DNA from: Burkholderia paludis
GTDB lineage: Bacteria > Pseudomonadota > Gammaproteobacteria > Burkholderiales > Burkholderiaceae
Assembly (NCBI RefSeq): GCF_000732615.1
Contig: NZ_JPGL01000042.1
Span: 23,284 to 87,283 of the forward strand
Length of the DNA: 64,000 nucleotides
Reading direction: 5' to 3'
In this document: in pieces, positions 8,418 to 16,967 of the stretch
How positions within the stretch are numbered: the first letter of the stretch is position 1
Layout: the number at the start of each line of letters is the position of its first letter
The notes under the pieces: model-generated
Seen by the model: the letters and a program-made list of their open reading frames with translations, nothing else
Told to the model about the DNA's origin: nothing
Database searches by the model: none
Translations under genes and position numbers: made by a program

Positions 8418-9905
8418 ATGACCTTGACCGCAACACACGTCAGCCCGACCGCTGCTGCTCCCTCCGCCTCGCCGTCCGGCGAGGCCCCACTCGCCGCCGA
8501 CGACATCACCGTCGTCGACCAGAGCCTCCTCAAGCGCGCCGTCAGCGCGATGGCCATCGGCAATGCGATGGAATGGTTCGACTTCGGCGTCTACAGCTAC
8601 ATCGCCGTCACGCTCGGCAAGGTGTTCTTCCCGTCCAGCAGCCCGTCCGCGCAATTGCTCGCGACCTTCGGCACGTTCGCGGCCGCGTTCCTCGTGCGCC
8701 CGCTCGGCGGCATGGTGTTCGGCCCGCTCGGCGATCGCATCGGCCGCCAGCGCGTGCTCGCCGCCACGATGATCATGATGGCCGTCGGCACCTTCGCGAT
8801 CGGCCTGATTCCCAGCTACGCGTCCATCGGCATCATGGCGCCCGTGCTGCTGCTCGTCGCGCGTCTCGTGCAGGGTTTCTCGACCGGCGGCGAATACGGC
8901 GGCGCAGCCACCTTCATCGCCGAATTCTCGACCGACAAGCGGCGCGGCTTCATGGGCAGCTTCCTCGAGTTCGGTACGCTGATCGGCTACGTGCTGGGGG
9001 CCGGCGTCGTCGCGCTGCTCACCGCGTCGCTGTCGCAGGAAGCGCTGCTGTCGTGGGGCTGGCGCGTGCCGTTCCTGATCGCCGGCCCGCTCGGCCTGAT
9101 CGGCCTCTACATCCGGATGAAGCTCGAGGAAACGCCCGCGTTCAAGCGCCAGGCCGAAGCGCGCGAAGCGCAGGACAAGGCCGTGCCGAAGGCGCGCTTC
9201 CGCGACACGCTGATGCGCAACTGGCGCGCGCTGCTGCTGTGCGTCGGCCTCGTGCTGATCTTCAACGTGACCGACTACATGGTGCTGTCGTACCTGCCGA
9301 GCTTCATGTCGTCGACACTGCACTTCGACGAATCGCACAGCCTCGTGCTCGTGCTGATCGTGATGGTGCTGATGATGCCGATGACGCTCGCCGCGGGCCG
9401 CCTGTCCGACAAGGTCGGCCGCAAGCCCGTGATGCTCGCCGGCTGTATCGGCCTGCTCGCGCTGTCGATTCCGTCGATGACGCTGATCCATGCGGGCACC
9501 ACGGCCTCGGTGTTCGGCGGCCTGCTGATCCTCGGCGTGCTGCTGTCGTGCTTTACCGGCGTGATGCCGTCGGCGCTGCCGGCGCTGTTCCCGACCGAGA
9601 TCCGCTACGGCGCGCTCGCGATCGGCTTCAACGTGTCGGTGTCGCTGTTCGGCGGCACGACGCCGCTCGTGACCGCGTGGCTCGTCGACTTGACCCACAA
9701 CCTGATGATGCCCGCGTACTACATGATGGGCGCGGCCGTGATCGGCATCGTGTCGGTGCTCGCGCTCGCCGAAACCGCGCGCCAGCCGCTCAAGGGCTCG
9801 CCGCCGGCCGTCGCGACGCGCCGCGAAGCCCACCAGTTGGCGCGCCAGATGCGCGAGGACGACGATGCGCAGCCGTATGGCGTCGTATCGACCGCGCGCG
9901 CCTGA
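8418..9905 (+). CDS. proP: Proline/glycine-betaine:H+ symporter of the MHS family
   Basis: ProP imports compatible solutes under osmotic stress. The 495-residue product has the metabolite:H+ symporter signature: GNAMEWFDFGVYSYIAVTLG at helix 1, GPLGDRIGRQRVL between helices 2 and 3, and QGFSTGGEYGGAATFIAE at helix 4. Twelve hydrophobic segments are visible, preceded by a 35-residue Ala/Ser-rich N-terminal extension. I chose the ATG at 8418 because AAAGGAG sits just before it; an in-frame start 14 codons upstream lacks one. The long C-terminal coiled coil of E. coli ProP is not evident; the tail is short and charged. A strong terminator follows. Confidence 0.85.
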   Translation: MTLTATHVSPTAAAPSASPSGEAPLAADDITVVDQSLLKRAVSAMAIGNAMEWFDFGVYSYIAVTLGKVFFPSSSPSAQLLATFGTFAAAFLVRPLGGMVFGPLGDRIGRQRVLAATMIMMAVGTFAIGLIPSYASIGIMAPVLLLVARLVQGFSTGGEYGGAATFIAEFSTDKRRGFMGSFLEFGTLIGYVLGAGVVALLTASLSQEALLSWGWRVPFLIAGPLGLIGLYIRMKLEETPAFKRQAEAREAQDKAVPKARFRDTLMRNWRALLLCVGLVLIFNVTDYMVLSYLPSFMSSTLHFDESHSLVLVLIVMVLMMPMTLAAGRLSDKVGRKPVMLAGCIGLLALSIPSMTLIHAGTTASVFGGLLILGVLLSCFTGVMPSALPALFPTEIRYGALAIGFNVSVSLFGGTTPLVTAWLVDLTHNLMMPAYYMMGAAVIGIVSVLALAETARQPLKGSPPAVATRREAHQLARQMREDDDAQPYGVVSTARA

Positions 9906-9922
9906 GCGTCGACCATGAAAAA

Positions 9923-9944
9923 GGCCCCGGCCGAAGCCGGGGCC
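9923..9944 (-). terminator. Minus-strand hairpin terminator
   Basis: A perfect 9-bp stem GGCCCCGGC / GCCGGGGCC with a four-base loop. On the minus strand it is followed by TTTTT, so it should end transcripts of the small gene at 10016-10210. Confidence 0.7.
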
Positions 9945-9960
9945 CGATCGAACCCGATCC

Positions 9961-9993
9961 GCCCGACCGGCTCGCGCCGGCCGGGCTTTTTTT
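9961..9993 (+). terminator. Rho-independent terminator of proP
   Basis: An 11-bp stem with one mismatch (GCCCGACCGGC / GCCGGCCGGGC), a four-base loop and seven T residues at 9987-9993. Confidence 0.8.
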
Positions 9994-10015
9994 CAGCGAT
10001 CCGCCTCAAGCGCGC

Positions 10016-10210
10016 TCATGCCTGCGCCTCGCAGTGACGGCAGAAGATCAGTGCGCGCGAGCGCGACACCGCCGCCTGTGCGCCTCGGGTCGCGACGATC
10101 AGTCCGATCTGGCCGAGATTGAAGTCGCGCTCGACCATCAGTTGCGTCAGCGCGGCAAGCGGCAACACGACGGACGGGTGGTACAGGCTCGATTCGATCA
10201 GGGCTTTCAT
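10016..10210 (-). CDS. Small conserved-type protein of unknown function
   Basis: A 64-residue protein starting MKALIESSLYHPSVVLPL and ending with a CxxC pair (FCRHCEAQA). I chose the ATG at 10210 because GGAG lies six bases upstream; an alternative ATG four codons earlier has no site. It has its own terminator at 9923-9944. I do not recognise the family. The C-terminal CxxC could bind a metal, but a single pair is not enough to claim a zinc ribbon. Confidence 0.55.
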   Translation of the reverse strand: MKALIESSLYHPSVVLPLAALTQLMVERDFNLGQIGLIVATRGAQAAVSRSRALIFCRHCEAQA

Positions 10211-10398
10211 GTTCGGCTCCATCAGGCAACGCGTGATTCGATGGAGTGAATTCTAGGGATCGGCCGGCCCCGGATAAACCGCGCGAATGCGAAGTCACTT
10301 GTCAGCGTTCGCGAACAATCGGCAGCGGTTTGCCCGCCCGGGCCCGGCGCGCGCCGGATCTCGGCCCGCGGCGGTCGATCGCCCCGCGCGAACCGGCC

Positions 10399-11028
10399 TC
10401 AGACCAGCGGCGTCCCGACGAACGCCGGCAGCGCTTCCGCCCGGGCCGAATGCGCGGCCAGCGCCGGATAGCGGGCCGGATCGATCCGCGCGAGCGCCGG
10501 GTAATCGGCCGCCATGAACTGCGTGAAGCGCCACGCCACCGCGACCGTCACGTCGGATTGCAGCGGACGCGCGCCGCCCAGCCAGCCGTTCGCCGCCGCC
10601 ACGAGCGGCTCCAGTGCGCCGTACGCCCCTTCGAGCTGGCCCATCACGCGCTCGAGCCACGGCGCGTGCTGCTTGTCGGCCGGGCGCAGCGCCTGCTCGT
10701 AGATGACCTGCACGGTCTTCTCGGCCGCCGCCAGCGCAAAACCGACCGGCACGAGCGCCCGCAGCCGCGCCTCCGCGGCGTCGGGCAGCAGGCGCCGCTC
10801 CGGCTCAACCAGGTGATCGAGATAGTCGACGATCAGCGACGAATCGAGCAGCGTCGTGCCGTCGCCGGTCACGAGCGTCGGCGCCTTGACGACCGGGTTG
10901 AGCGCCTTGAACTGCTCGAAATGACGGAATACCGAAACCGGCTCGTGTTCGAACGGCAGGTCGAGCAGCTTCGCCGAAATGGCGACACGTCGCACGAATG
11001 GGGAATCCAGCATGCCGATCAGCTTCAT
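10399..11028 (-). CDS. Glutathione S-transferase family protein
   Basis: A 209-residue protein with an N-terminal thioredoxin-fold GST domain (MKLIGMLDSPFVRRVAISAK, candidate catalytic Ser9). NPVVKAPTLVTGDGTTLLDS supplies the cis-Pro and glutathione-binding segment, and an all-helical C-terminal domain follows. The sequence resembles bacterial GSTs used in detoxification; the substrate is unknown. It diverges from the PHB depolymerase gene. There is no operon partner. Confidence 0.88.
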   Translation of the reverse strand: MKLIGMLDSPFVRRVAISAKLLDLPFEHEPVSVFRHFEQFKALNPVVKAPTLVTGDGTTLLDSSLIVDYLDHLVEPERRLLPDAAEARLRALVPVGFALAAAEKTVQVIYEQALRPADKQHAPWLERVMGQLEGAYGALEPLVAAANGWLGGARPLQSDVTVAVAWRFTQFMAADYPALARIDPARYPALAAHSARAEALPAFVGTPLV

Positions 11029-11192
11029 CGCAAACGCTCCGCTCGAGGGGAATGGGACCGACGACTGTAGCAGCGTTGCACCGCGCCGCCTAGATCGCTT
11101 GATACGCATCAGCCGGCCGCAGATCGGACTCCCGCTGCGCGGCTACAGTGGCCATAATGCAGATTCACGCCCCTTCCGCCCCAAGGTTCGCC

Positions 11193-12404
11193 ATGTGGTA
11201 TGCCCTCGTCGAGCAGCAGCGGGAATGGATGCGCGCCTGGCGCGCCGCGACGCGGCATGCGTTCGACGCGTGGCCCCCGACGACGCTGCCGCACGCCGCC
11301 GCGTCGTGCTACGACGATCTGTTCGAGCCGTTGCTCGGACGGCCGGCCGGCCCGCCGCGCTTCGACATCGGGTGGCCGGACCTCGGCGAGCGCATCGTCG
11401 CGCGCACGCCGTTCTGCGACCTGCGGCGTTTCACGCGCCCCGACACACGGCGTACGGTGCTGCTGTGCGCGCCGCTGGCCGGGCACGCGGCCGTGATGAT
11501 GCGGGAAACCGTGGAAACACTGCTCGCCGACGGCGACGTCTGCGTGACCGACTGGCGCAACGCGCGCGACGTGCCGCTCGCGTCGGGCCGCTTCGGGCTC
11601 GACGAATACGTGGCGACGCTCGACGGCTTCGTCGACGGGCTCGCGCACGACGAGCGGCCGCTGCATGTCGTCGCCGTGTGCCAGGCGACCGTGCCGGCGC
11701 TCGGCGCCCTCGCCCTGCGCGCCGCACGCGGCCTCGCGCCGCCCGCGAGCATCACGCTGATCGGCGGCCCGCTCGACGCCCGCCTGAATCCGAGCTCGCT
11801 CGGCAGCGCCGCGGCCGCGCACTCGCTCGGCTGGTGCCGCCGCTACCTGATCGACGTCGTGCCGCCCGGCTTCACCGGGCACGGCCGCCACGTGTTCCCG
11901 ACCTACCTGCAACAGGGCGAGATCGCCCTCCTGTATCCGCGGCGCTTCCTGACGCTGATCGAGGCCTACGCGCTGGCCGCGTCGCGCTTCGACATGGCCG
12001 GGCTCGCCGCGGCGCGGCGGGCGCTGCTCGAATACACCGCGCTGCTCGACATGCCGGCCGAGTATTTCCTCGACACGATCGACATCGTGTTCCAGCGCAT
12101 GAGTCTCGCCAACGGCACGTGGGAGGTAGGCGGCCGGCGGATCGAGCCGGCCGCGCTGCGCGGCGTCACGCTGCTGACCGTCGAAGGCGCCTGCGACGCG
12201 GTCACGGGCGCCGGCCAGACGCATGCGGCGCTCGACATGTGCGGCGGCCTCACGGCCGACGAGCGCTATCGCATCGACGTCGACGATTGCGATCACTACG
12301 GGCTGTTTACGGGAGCGCGCTGGCACGGCAACGTCCATCCGGCGCTGCAGCGCGCGTTCGCCCTGGCCGAGGCCGACCGCCCGCACGGGCTCAGGCGGAC
12401 GTGA
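11193..12404 (+). CDS. phaZ: Intracellular poly(3-hydroxybutyrate) depolymerase
   Basis: This family mobilises stored PHB granules inside the cell. The 403-residue product resembles PhaZ1 of Cupriavidus: it begins MWYALVEQQREWMRAW, has the oxyanion region LLCAPLAGHAAVM, then the nucleophile Cys163 in the modified lipase box VAVCQATVPAL. An Asp in EGACDAVTGAGQT and a terminal His in CDHYGLFTG complete the triad. Intracellular PhaZ enzymes characteristically use Cys instead of Ser. An in-frame GTG/ATG 12-15 codons upstream exists, but the ATG at 11193 follows CCAAGG and matches the family N-terminus. It overlaps the convergent phosphoribosyltransferase gene by 14 bases. Confidence 0.85.
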   Translation: MWYALVEQQREWMRAWRAATRHAFDAWPPTTLPHAAASCYDDLFEPLLGRPAGPPRFDIGWPDLGERIVARTPFCDLRRFTRPDTRRTVLLCAPLAGHAAVMMRETVETLLADGDVCVTDWRNARDVPLASGRFGLDEYVATLDGFVDGLAHDERPLHVVAVCQATVPALGALALRAARGLAPPASITLIGGPLDARLNPSSLGSAAAAHSLGWCRRYLIDVVPPGFTGHGRHVFPTYLQQGEIALLYPRRFLTLIEAYALAASRFDMAGLAAARRALLEYTALLDMPAEYFLDTIDIVFQRMSLANGTWEVGGRRIEPAALRGVTLLTVEGACDAVTGAGQTHAALDMCGGLTADERYRIDVDDCDHYGLFTGARWHGNVHPALQRAFALAEADRPHGLRRT

Positions 12405-13056
12405 TGCCGGGTCGGAGACGGGCCGCGTCGAGCAATGCGCGCACCTCGTCGTCGCTCGTCTGCTCGAAGCACGCGTAGAACTGGCTGATCCCGAAGAACG
12501 ACGACGGCTGCGACACCGCGACGAACGCGTCCGCCAGATCGTCGAACGCATGCCGCGCACCCGCCGGCGCAACCGGCGCGGCCGCCACGACGCGCGCGGG
12601 ACGACGCTCGCGCAGCGCCTGCAGCGCGACGCGCATCGACGCACCGGTCGCAATACCGTCGTCGACGACGATCGCCACGCGTCCGTCGACCGACAGCGGC
12701 GGCGCGGCGCCCCGATACAGTGCTTCGCGGCGATGCAGTTCGGCCGTCTCGCGCGCGATCACGTCGGCGAGCTGCGTGTCGGACACGTTCATCGAACGGA
12801 GCACCGAACGCTGCAGATGAATCGCGCCGCCCGTCGCGATCGCCCCCATCGCGAGTTCGGGATCGTACGGCACGCCGAGCTTGCGCACGACCAGCACGTC
12901 GAGCGGCGCGCGCAGCGCGCAGGCAACCGGATACGCGACGGGCACGCCGCCGCGCGGCAATGCGAGCACGACGACGTCGCGACGCCCCGCGTAATCGCCC
13001 AATGCATCGGCCAGCTGGCGGCCCGCATCGGCGCGGTCGGCAAACCACTCGGTCAC
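12391..13056 (-). CDS. Type I phosphoribosyltransferase domain protein
   Basis: A 221-residue protein with the PRPP-binding loop VAIVVDDGIATGAS at residues 127-140 and an N-terminal LALPRGGVPVAYPVA strand-turn typical of this group. The start is a GTG with GGGAG six bases upstream. Substrate is unknown; proteins of this subgroup are often annotated only as putative phosphoribosyltransferases. Its 3' end overlaps that of phaZ by 14 bases (convergent), which is unusual and could make their transcripts antisense to each other. Confidence 0.85.
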   Translation of the reverse strand: MTEWFADRADAGRQLADALGDYAGRRDVVVLALPRGGVPVAYPVACALRAPLDVLVVRKLGVPYDPELAMGAIATGGAIHLQRSVLRSMNVSDTQLADVIARETAELHRREALYRGAAPPLSVDGRVAIVVDDGIATGASMRVALQALRERRPARVVAAAPVAPAGARHAFDDLADAFVAVSQPSSFFGISQFYACFEQTSDDEVRALLDAARLRPGITSA

Positions 13057-13185
13057 GATCGGCTCCCGGCTGTTGCGCCGGACGCGCGCAACCCGCGTCG
13101 GCGCCTGTCAACGAGCATGGTTCATCGGCGCGGCCGATGCAAGCGGGGTCACACCGGCGGGCGCAGCGCCCGCCGAAGGCAAGGA

Positions 13186-13695
13186 TCAGAGGCCGCCGGC
13201 CTGCCGGTACAGCCGCCAGAACGACTGTGCATAGGATTGCGCGAGTTCGGGCGCGCGCCGGAACACGTTCACCGTTTCCGCATGCGCGGCCGCGCCTTCG
13301 GACAGCGTCGTCAGCGCGACGCTGTCGTCGACGATCACGAAGCGCGGCGCGGGATCGCCGGGCCGCGAATCGATCGCGACGTCGATGCCTGCGGATTTCA
13401 GATAGCCCGCGCCGCTGTACCTGCCGGCGCGCGGCGAGCGCACGAGCACGACCCGAACCTCGACGCCACGCGCACGCGCCGCGCGCAGCGCGCTCGCGAC
13501 GGCCGGCTGCACGTGCGTATGGCCGGCCAGCAGCACGCGGCGCTGCGCTTGCTCGATCAGGCCGACGGTCGCGTCGGCCGCTGCGTTGTCATACGAAAAG
13601 TACGTGCCGAGCGATGCGGCGTCGGACGGCATCGGGCTGGCGTGGACGCTCGCCGCGCAGCAGAGCGCGGCGAGAAGGAAGGCGGCGGATCTCAT
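13186..13695 (-). CDS. Secreted PLD-like protein lacking the HKD motif
   Basis: A 169-residue protein with a signal peptide (MRSAAFLLAALCCAASVHA). One phospholipase-D/NucT-like half-domain follows: GLIEQAQRRVLLAGHTHVQP, ALRAARARGVEVRVVL, and RFVIVDDSVALTTLSEGAA, where active members have HxKxxxxD. Here the His and Lys are replaced and only the Asp survives, so catalysis by the usual mechanism looks unlikely. It may be a structural or substrate-binding relic, or a decaying endonuclease. ATG at 13695 was preferred for the signal peptide; another lies four codons upstream. It sits alone downstream of the mdc locus on the same strand. Confidence 0.6.
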   Translation of the reverse strand: MRSAAFLLAALCCAASVHASPMPSDAASLGTYFSYDNAAADATVGLIEQAQRRVLLAGHTHVQPAVASALRAARARGVEVRVVLVRSPRAGRYSGAGYLKSAGIDVAIDSRPGDPAPRFVIVDDSVALTTLSEGAAAHAETVNVFRRAPELAQSYAQSFWRLYRQAGGL

Positions 13696-13812
13696 GGCGG
13701 GCGCCATTGTAGCGACGCCAGTTCGGGTGGCAAGCGCCCGCGGCGGCGCTGCGGCGCGGGCGCAACACACGGTGCGGAAAACGCGTGCGACGGCGGCCGT
13801 CCCGGTCGCCGT

Positions 13813-14745
13813 TCAGCCCGATGCGACGCGCGCGAGCCAGCTCGCGACGCCGTCGACCGAACGAAAATCCGCCAGGCTGCGCGCCGGCAGCGCCGGATAC
13901 GCCGCACCGGCCATCTCGGCGAGCGCGCGGCCGGGGCCGAGTTCGAGAAACGCGGTCGCGCCCGCCTCCACGCACGCGGCAAGACAGGCTGCCCACTCGA
14001 CCGGCTCCGCGATCTGCCGCGCGAGCTTGTCGAGACCCGCATCGACATCGAGCACCGATGCGCCGTCGATGCCGGAAAACAGCCGCGTGCCCGGCAGCGG
14101 CCGCCGCACGTGCGTTGCGGCGAGCGACGCGCGGAATCCCGGCACGGCCGCCGCCAGCAGGCGCGTATGCGACGCGATCCGCACGCCCACCGGCGCGACG
14201 CGCAGCGCGCCGTCGCGCGCCGCATCGTCGCCCACCGCGTCGACATCGGCCTGCCGCCCGGCCACCACGAACGCGTCGCCCGGGTTCGCGATCGCGATCG
14301 CCGCGTCGCGGCCGTCGCACAGCCGCGCGAGCTGCGCGCGGGTCAGCCCCCGGACGAACACCATCCGCTCGCCGCCGCCGCTCGCGGCATCCATCGCACG
14401 CGCACGCGCATCGGCCAGGTCGAGCGCGTCCTCGGGCCCGATCATCCCCGCGACGCTCCACGATGCGACTTCGCCGACGCTGTAGCCTGCAACGCAGCGC
14501 CGGCGCGGCCACACGGCATCGAGCAGCGCGGCGGCCGCGAGCGCCTGGAGCGTGCAGAGGATCTGCGCGGCACGGTTTTCGTGCAGCGCGTCCGTCCCGG
14601 CTCGCCGGACCCACTCGCGCGGATCGTCGCCGAGGAGCCGGCCGGCGTGCGCGAACAGCGCGCCGGCCGCCGGCGCGGCGCCGGTCAGGTCGAACATGTC
14701 GGCGCGTTGCGCGCCCTGCCCCGAGCACAGGATGGCCAGCGTCAT
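13813..14745 (-). CDS. mdcH: Malonate decarboxylase epsilon subunit (malonyl-CoA:ACP transacylase)
   Basis: MdcH loads malonate on the decarboxylase acyl carrier protein during start-up of the enzyme. The 310-residue protein is FabD-like: LCSGQGAQRADMF at the N-terminus, the nucleophile Ser89 in VAGYSVGEVASW, and FLELGPGRALAEMA near the C-terminus. It is the last gene of the malonate operon and overlaps mdcB by ATGA at 14742-14745, consistent with translational coupling. Confidence 0.92.
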   Translation of the reverse strand: MTLAILCSGQGAQRADMFDLTGAAPAAGALFAHAGRLLGDDPREWVRRAGTDALHENRAAQILCTLQALAAAALLDAVWPRRRCVAGYSVGEVASWSVAGMIGPEDALDLADARARAMDAASGGGERMVFVRGLTRAQLARLCDGRDAAIAIANPGDAFVVAGRQADVDAVGDDAARDGALRVAPVGVRIASHTRLLAAAVPGFRASLAATHVRRPLPGTRLFSGIDGASVLDVDAGLDKLARQIAEPVEWAACLAACVEAGATAFLELGPGRALAEMAGAAYPALPARSLADFRSVDGVASWLARVASG

Positions 14746-15608
14746 CGCACCGCCCCGCCGGCTTCGAGCGCATCGACGAAGACGCTCATCGCGAGCAGAT
14801 CGGCCGCGCCGCCCGGGCTCAGCCGCCGCGCGACGAACGCAAGATGCACGGCGGCCGCGCGCAGCCGCCAGTCGCGCGCGCGCACGCCGCCGCGCGCCAC
14901 GAATGCACGGGCGGTCGCCCGCGCGAAGTCGAGGCCGGCCTGCCCGCCCCGGTGCAGCAGATTCGTGTCGTCGAGCGCGGCAATCAGCGCGAAGCACGCA
15001 TCGACGCGCGCGGCTTCCGGATCGTCAGGCAAATCGCGCTTCGCGCGGCGCAGCGCGGGCACCCCGACCGCGTACACGGTCGTGAACCCGTCGGCCGCCT
15101 CGCGACGCGCGCCGCCGACGCCGTAACGGCGGCTCGCGCGCTCGCCGTGGCTGTCTGGCAAGCGCGGGCCGCCCAGGATATCGGCGCCCCAGCGGCGCGC
15201 GACGCACGCGCCGAGCGTCGTCCCGTCCGGCGCGGCGCCGGGCATCGCACGCCGGCCCGCGGCCGCGCACAGCAGCCCGAGCCCGAAGATCGCGCCGCGA
15301 TGCGTGTTGACGCCGCCCGTCGCGGCGAGCATCGCGTGCTCGGCCCGCAGGCCGATCTTGCGCAGCACGGCCATGTCCGCGTCGCGCGCGCCCGCGTCGG
15401 CCAGCTCGGCGAAGTACGGGCGCAACGCGGCGGCGCTGCGGGCGAACGTCGCGGCATCCATGTCCGAATGACTGCCTGTGTCGACGTGACTGACGAGCCC
15501 CGGCTTCGGATAGGTCTCGATCTCGAGCACGAGACAGCGCTCGGCCAGCCCGGCGATACGCTCGGCGTCGGACGGCGCCGCGACGCGCCGGGCAGCCGAT
15601 GCGCTCAT
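14742..15608 (-). CDS. mdcB: Triphosphoribosyl-dephospho-CoA synthase
   Basis: MdcB makes the 2'-(5''-triphosphoribosyl)-3'-dephospho-CoA precursor of the MdcC prosthetic group from ATP and dephospho-CoA. The 288-residue product has the family's EIETYPKPGLVSHVDTGSHSD segment, AATGGVNTHRGAIFGLGLL and DDTNLLHRGG. It overlaps both neighbours by four bases (mdcG upstream at 15605-15608, mdcH downstream), so the three are co-translated. Confidence 0.94.
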   Translation of the reverse strand: MSASAARRVAAPSDAERIAGLAERCLVLEIETYPKPGLVSHVDTGSHSDMDAATFARSAAALRPYFAELADAGARDADMAVLRKIGLRAEHAMLAATGGVNTHRGAIFGLGLLCAAAGRRAMPGAAPDGTTLGACVARRWGADILGGPRLPDSHGERASRRYGVGGARREAADGFTTVYAVGVPALRRAKRDLPDDPEAARVDACFALIAALDDTNLLHRGGQAGLDFARATARAFVARGGVRARDWRLRAAAVHLAFVARRLSPGGAADLLAMSVFVDALEAGGAVR

Positions 15609-16258
15609 CGCGCGCCTCCGGTGAATGCGCCGGCCGGCATCAGTTCGACGGCGCTCGCGGTCTTGACCGCGACTTCGGGCTGGCGCGCATGCAGTTCGCG
15701 CCAGTTGACCCCCGCGCCGTCGGCGCGCAGCAGTTCGCCGTCGATGCGCATCGGCGCACCCGCGTCGATCGCCGCGAGGCCGTCGAGCAGCGGCGCAATC
15801 GACGCGGCGTCCGGCAACGGAAACACGATGTCGAGATCGGATGCCGCGCCAAGGTACGTCTCGCCCGTCAGCGCCTGCCACGCGAGGCTGCCGAACACGC
15901 GGCCCTGCACGCCGCAACGCACGCCGAGCGCGTCGAGCGCGCGCAGCGATGCGCGCCACGCGTCGGGCGCGACGGCCAGCACGTCGGCCGGCGCGGGCAG
16001 CGGGCCGATCGTCGCGAGCGCGTCGGCGGCCGCGTTCAGCGCGATACGCCGCTTGCCCGCGGAAGGCGGCAGCGGCAACCCGAGCGGCACGCGGCCGGCC
16101 TCGACCTCGTCGGGCGATGCGCGGCGCACGATCAGCGGCCAGCCGCGCGCGGCCCACGCCCGCACGCGCGGATCGGCCGCAAGCGCGGGGTCGCGCGCGA
16201 ACGCCGCGTCCCACCCCGCCGACGTCAACGTGACGAGCGTGTGGCGGCGCAGCGGCAT
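15605..16258 (-). CDS. mdcG: Holo-ACP synthase of malonate decarboxylase (phosphoribosyl-dephospho-CoA transferase)
   Basis: MdcG transfers the prosthetic group onto MdcC. The 217-residue protein carries the nucleotidyltransferase-type metal motif in GAASDLDIVFPLP and a charged RVPLGLPLPPSAGKRRIAL segment seen in MdcG/CitX-like enzymes. I chose the ATG at 16258, giving MPLRRHTLVTL, one base after the mdcE stop; the longer open frame upstream is antisense-like and in mdcE. It overlaps mdcB by ATGA. Confidence 0.9.
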   Translation of the reverse strand: MPLRRHTLVTLTSAGWDAAFARDPALAADPRVRAWAARGWPLIVRRASPDEVEAGRVPLGLPLPPSAGKRRIALNAAADALATIGPLPAPADVLAVAPDAWRASLRALDALGVRCGVQGRVFGSLAWQALTGETYLGAASDLDIVFPLPDAASIAPLLDGLAAIDAGAPMRIDGELLRADGAGVNWRELHARQPEVAVKTASAVELMPAGAFTGGAR

Positions 16259-16259
16259 G

Positions 16260-16967
16260 TCAGCCTGCGGCACGCGCGAGCGCCTCGACGCGCCGTGCGA
16301 CCTCGGTCGCGACCGGCCGGCCGCGCGCCGCGCGTCGATCGACGCGCTCGAGCGGCTTGCCGAGCCATTCGCCAACCTGCGCATCGAGCCCGCGCGCCGG
16401 ATCGAGCACGGCGTCGACGGCGCCCATCTGCACGAGATTGTCGAGCCCCGGCGCGAATACCGGGGTCGAGCGCGACATCGCCGTCAGCACGTCGATCGGC
16501 AGCTTCGTCACGCGCGACATCGACGGCAGGTCCATCACTTCCGGCTCGGCGCCCGGCACCGCGAGCAGCGTGCGCGTCGCGAGCGCGGTCGCGATGAACG
16601 CGCCCGCGGCCGTGTGCCCGTACAGCACGCCGATCGTCCGGTGCCCGGCGAGATCGGCGTGCATCAGGCACTTCGCGAGATGCGACAGCCCCTCGTTCAA
16701 GCCGAGCAGTTCGTCGCGCTTGCTCATCCGCTGGCTGTCGCTGTCGACGAGTACGAGGATCGGCGTCGCCGCGCCGCGCTCGATCGTGCCGAGCACGTGC
16801 GACGCGAGGGTCAGCGCCTCGTCGATGCCGAACGGCAAGCGCTCGGCGACGCCGATCACGTCGACCCGCGTGCCGGCGAGTTCCGCGTGGCCGGTCAGCA
16901 GCCCGCCGGCGCGCGCGATCGAATGGCCGTGGGGAAACAGCGAGGTCAGGACTTCATCGAGCGTCAT
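16260..16967 (-). CDS. mdcE: Malonate decarboxylase gamma subunit
   Basis: MdcE pairs with MdcD to decarboxylate malonyl-ACP. The 235-residue product belongs to the carboxyltransferase/crotonase-like fold: LVDSDSQRMSKRDELLGLNE, GVLYGHTAAGAFIATAL and PVFAPGLDNLVQMGAVD. ATG at 16967 gives MTLDEVLTSLFPHGH; an upstream in-frame ATG would extend it further into mdcD. It overlaps mdcD by 14 bases and ends one base before mdcG. Confidence 0.93.
   Translation of the reverse strand: MTLDEVLTSLFPHGHSIARAGGLLTGHAELAGTRVDVIGVAERLPFGIDEALTLASHVLGTIERGAATPILVLVDSDSQRMSKRDELLGLNEGLSHLAKCLMHADLAGHRTIGVLYGHTAAGAFIATALATRTLLAVPGAEPEVMDLPSMSRVTKLPIDVLTAMSRSTPVFAPGLDNLVQMGAVDAVLDPARGLDAQVGEWLGKPLERVDRRAARGRPVATEVARRVEALARAAG

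Noticed and set aside
12223..15126. Another open frame of nearly 970 codons on the plus strand
   Set aside because: Composition is Arg/His/Ala-rich and it is antisense to well-supported genes; no ribosome-binding site or domain.
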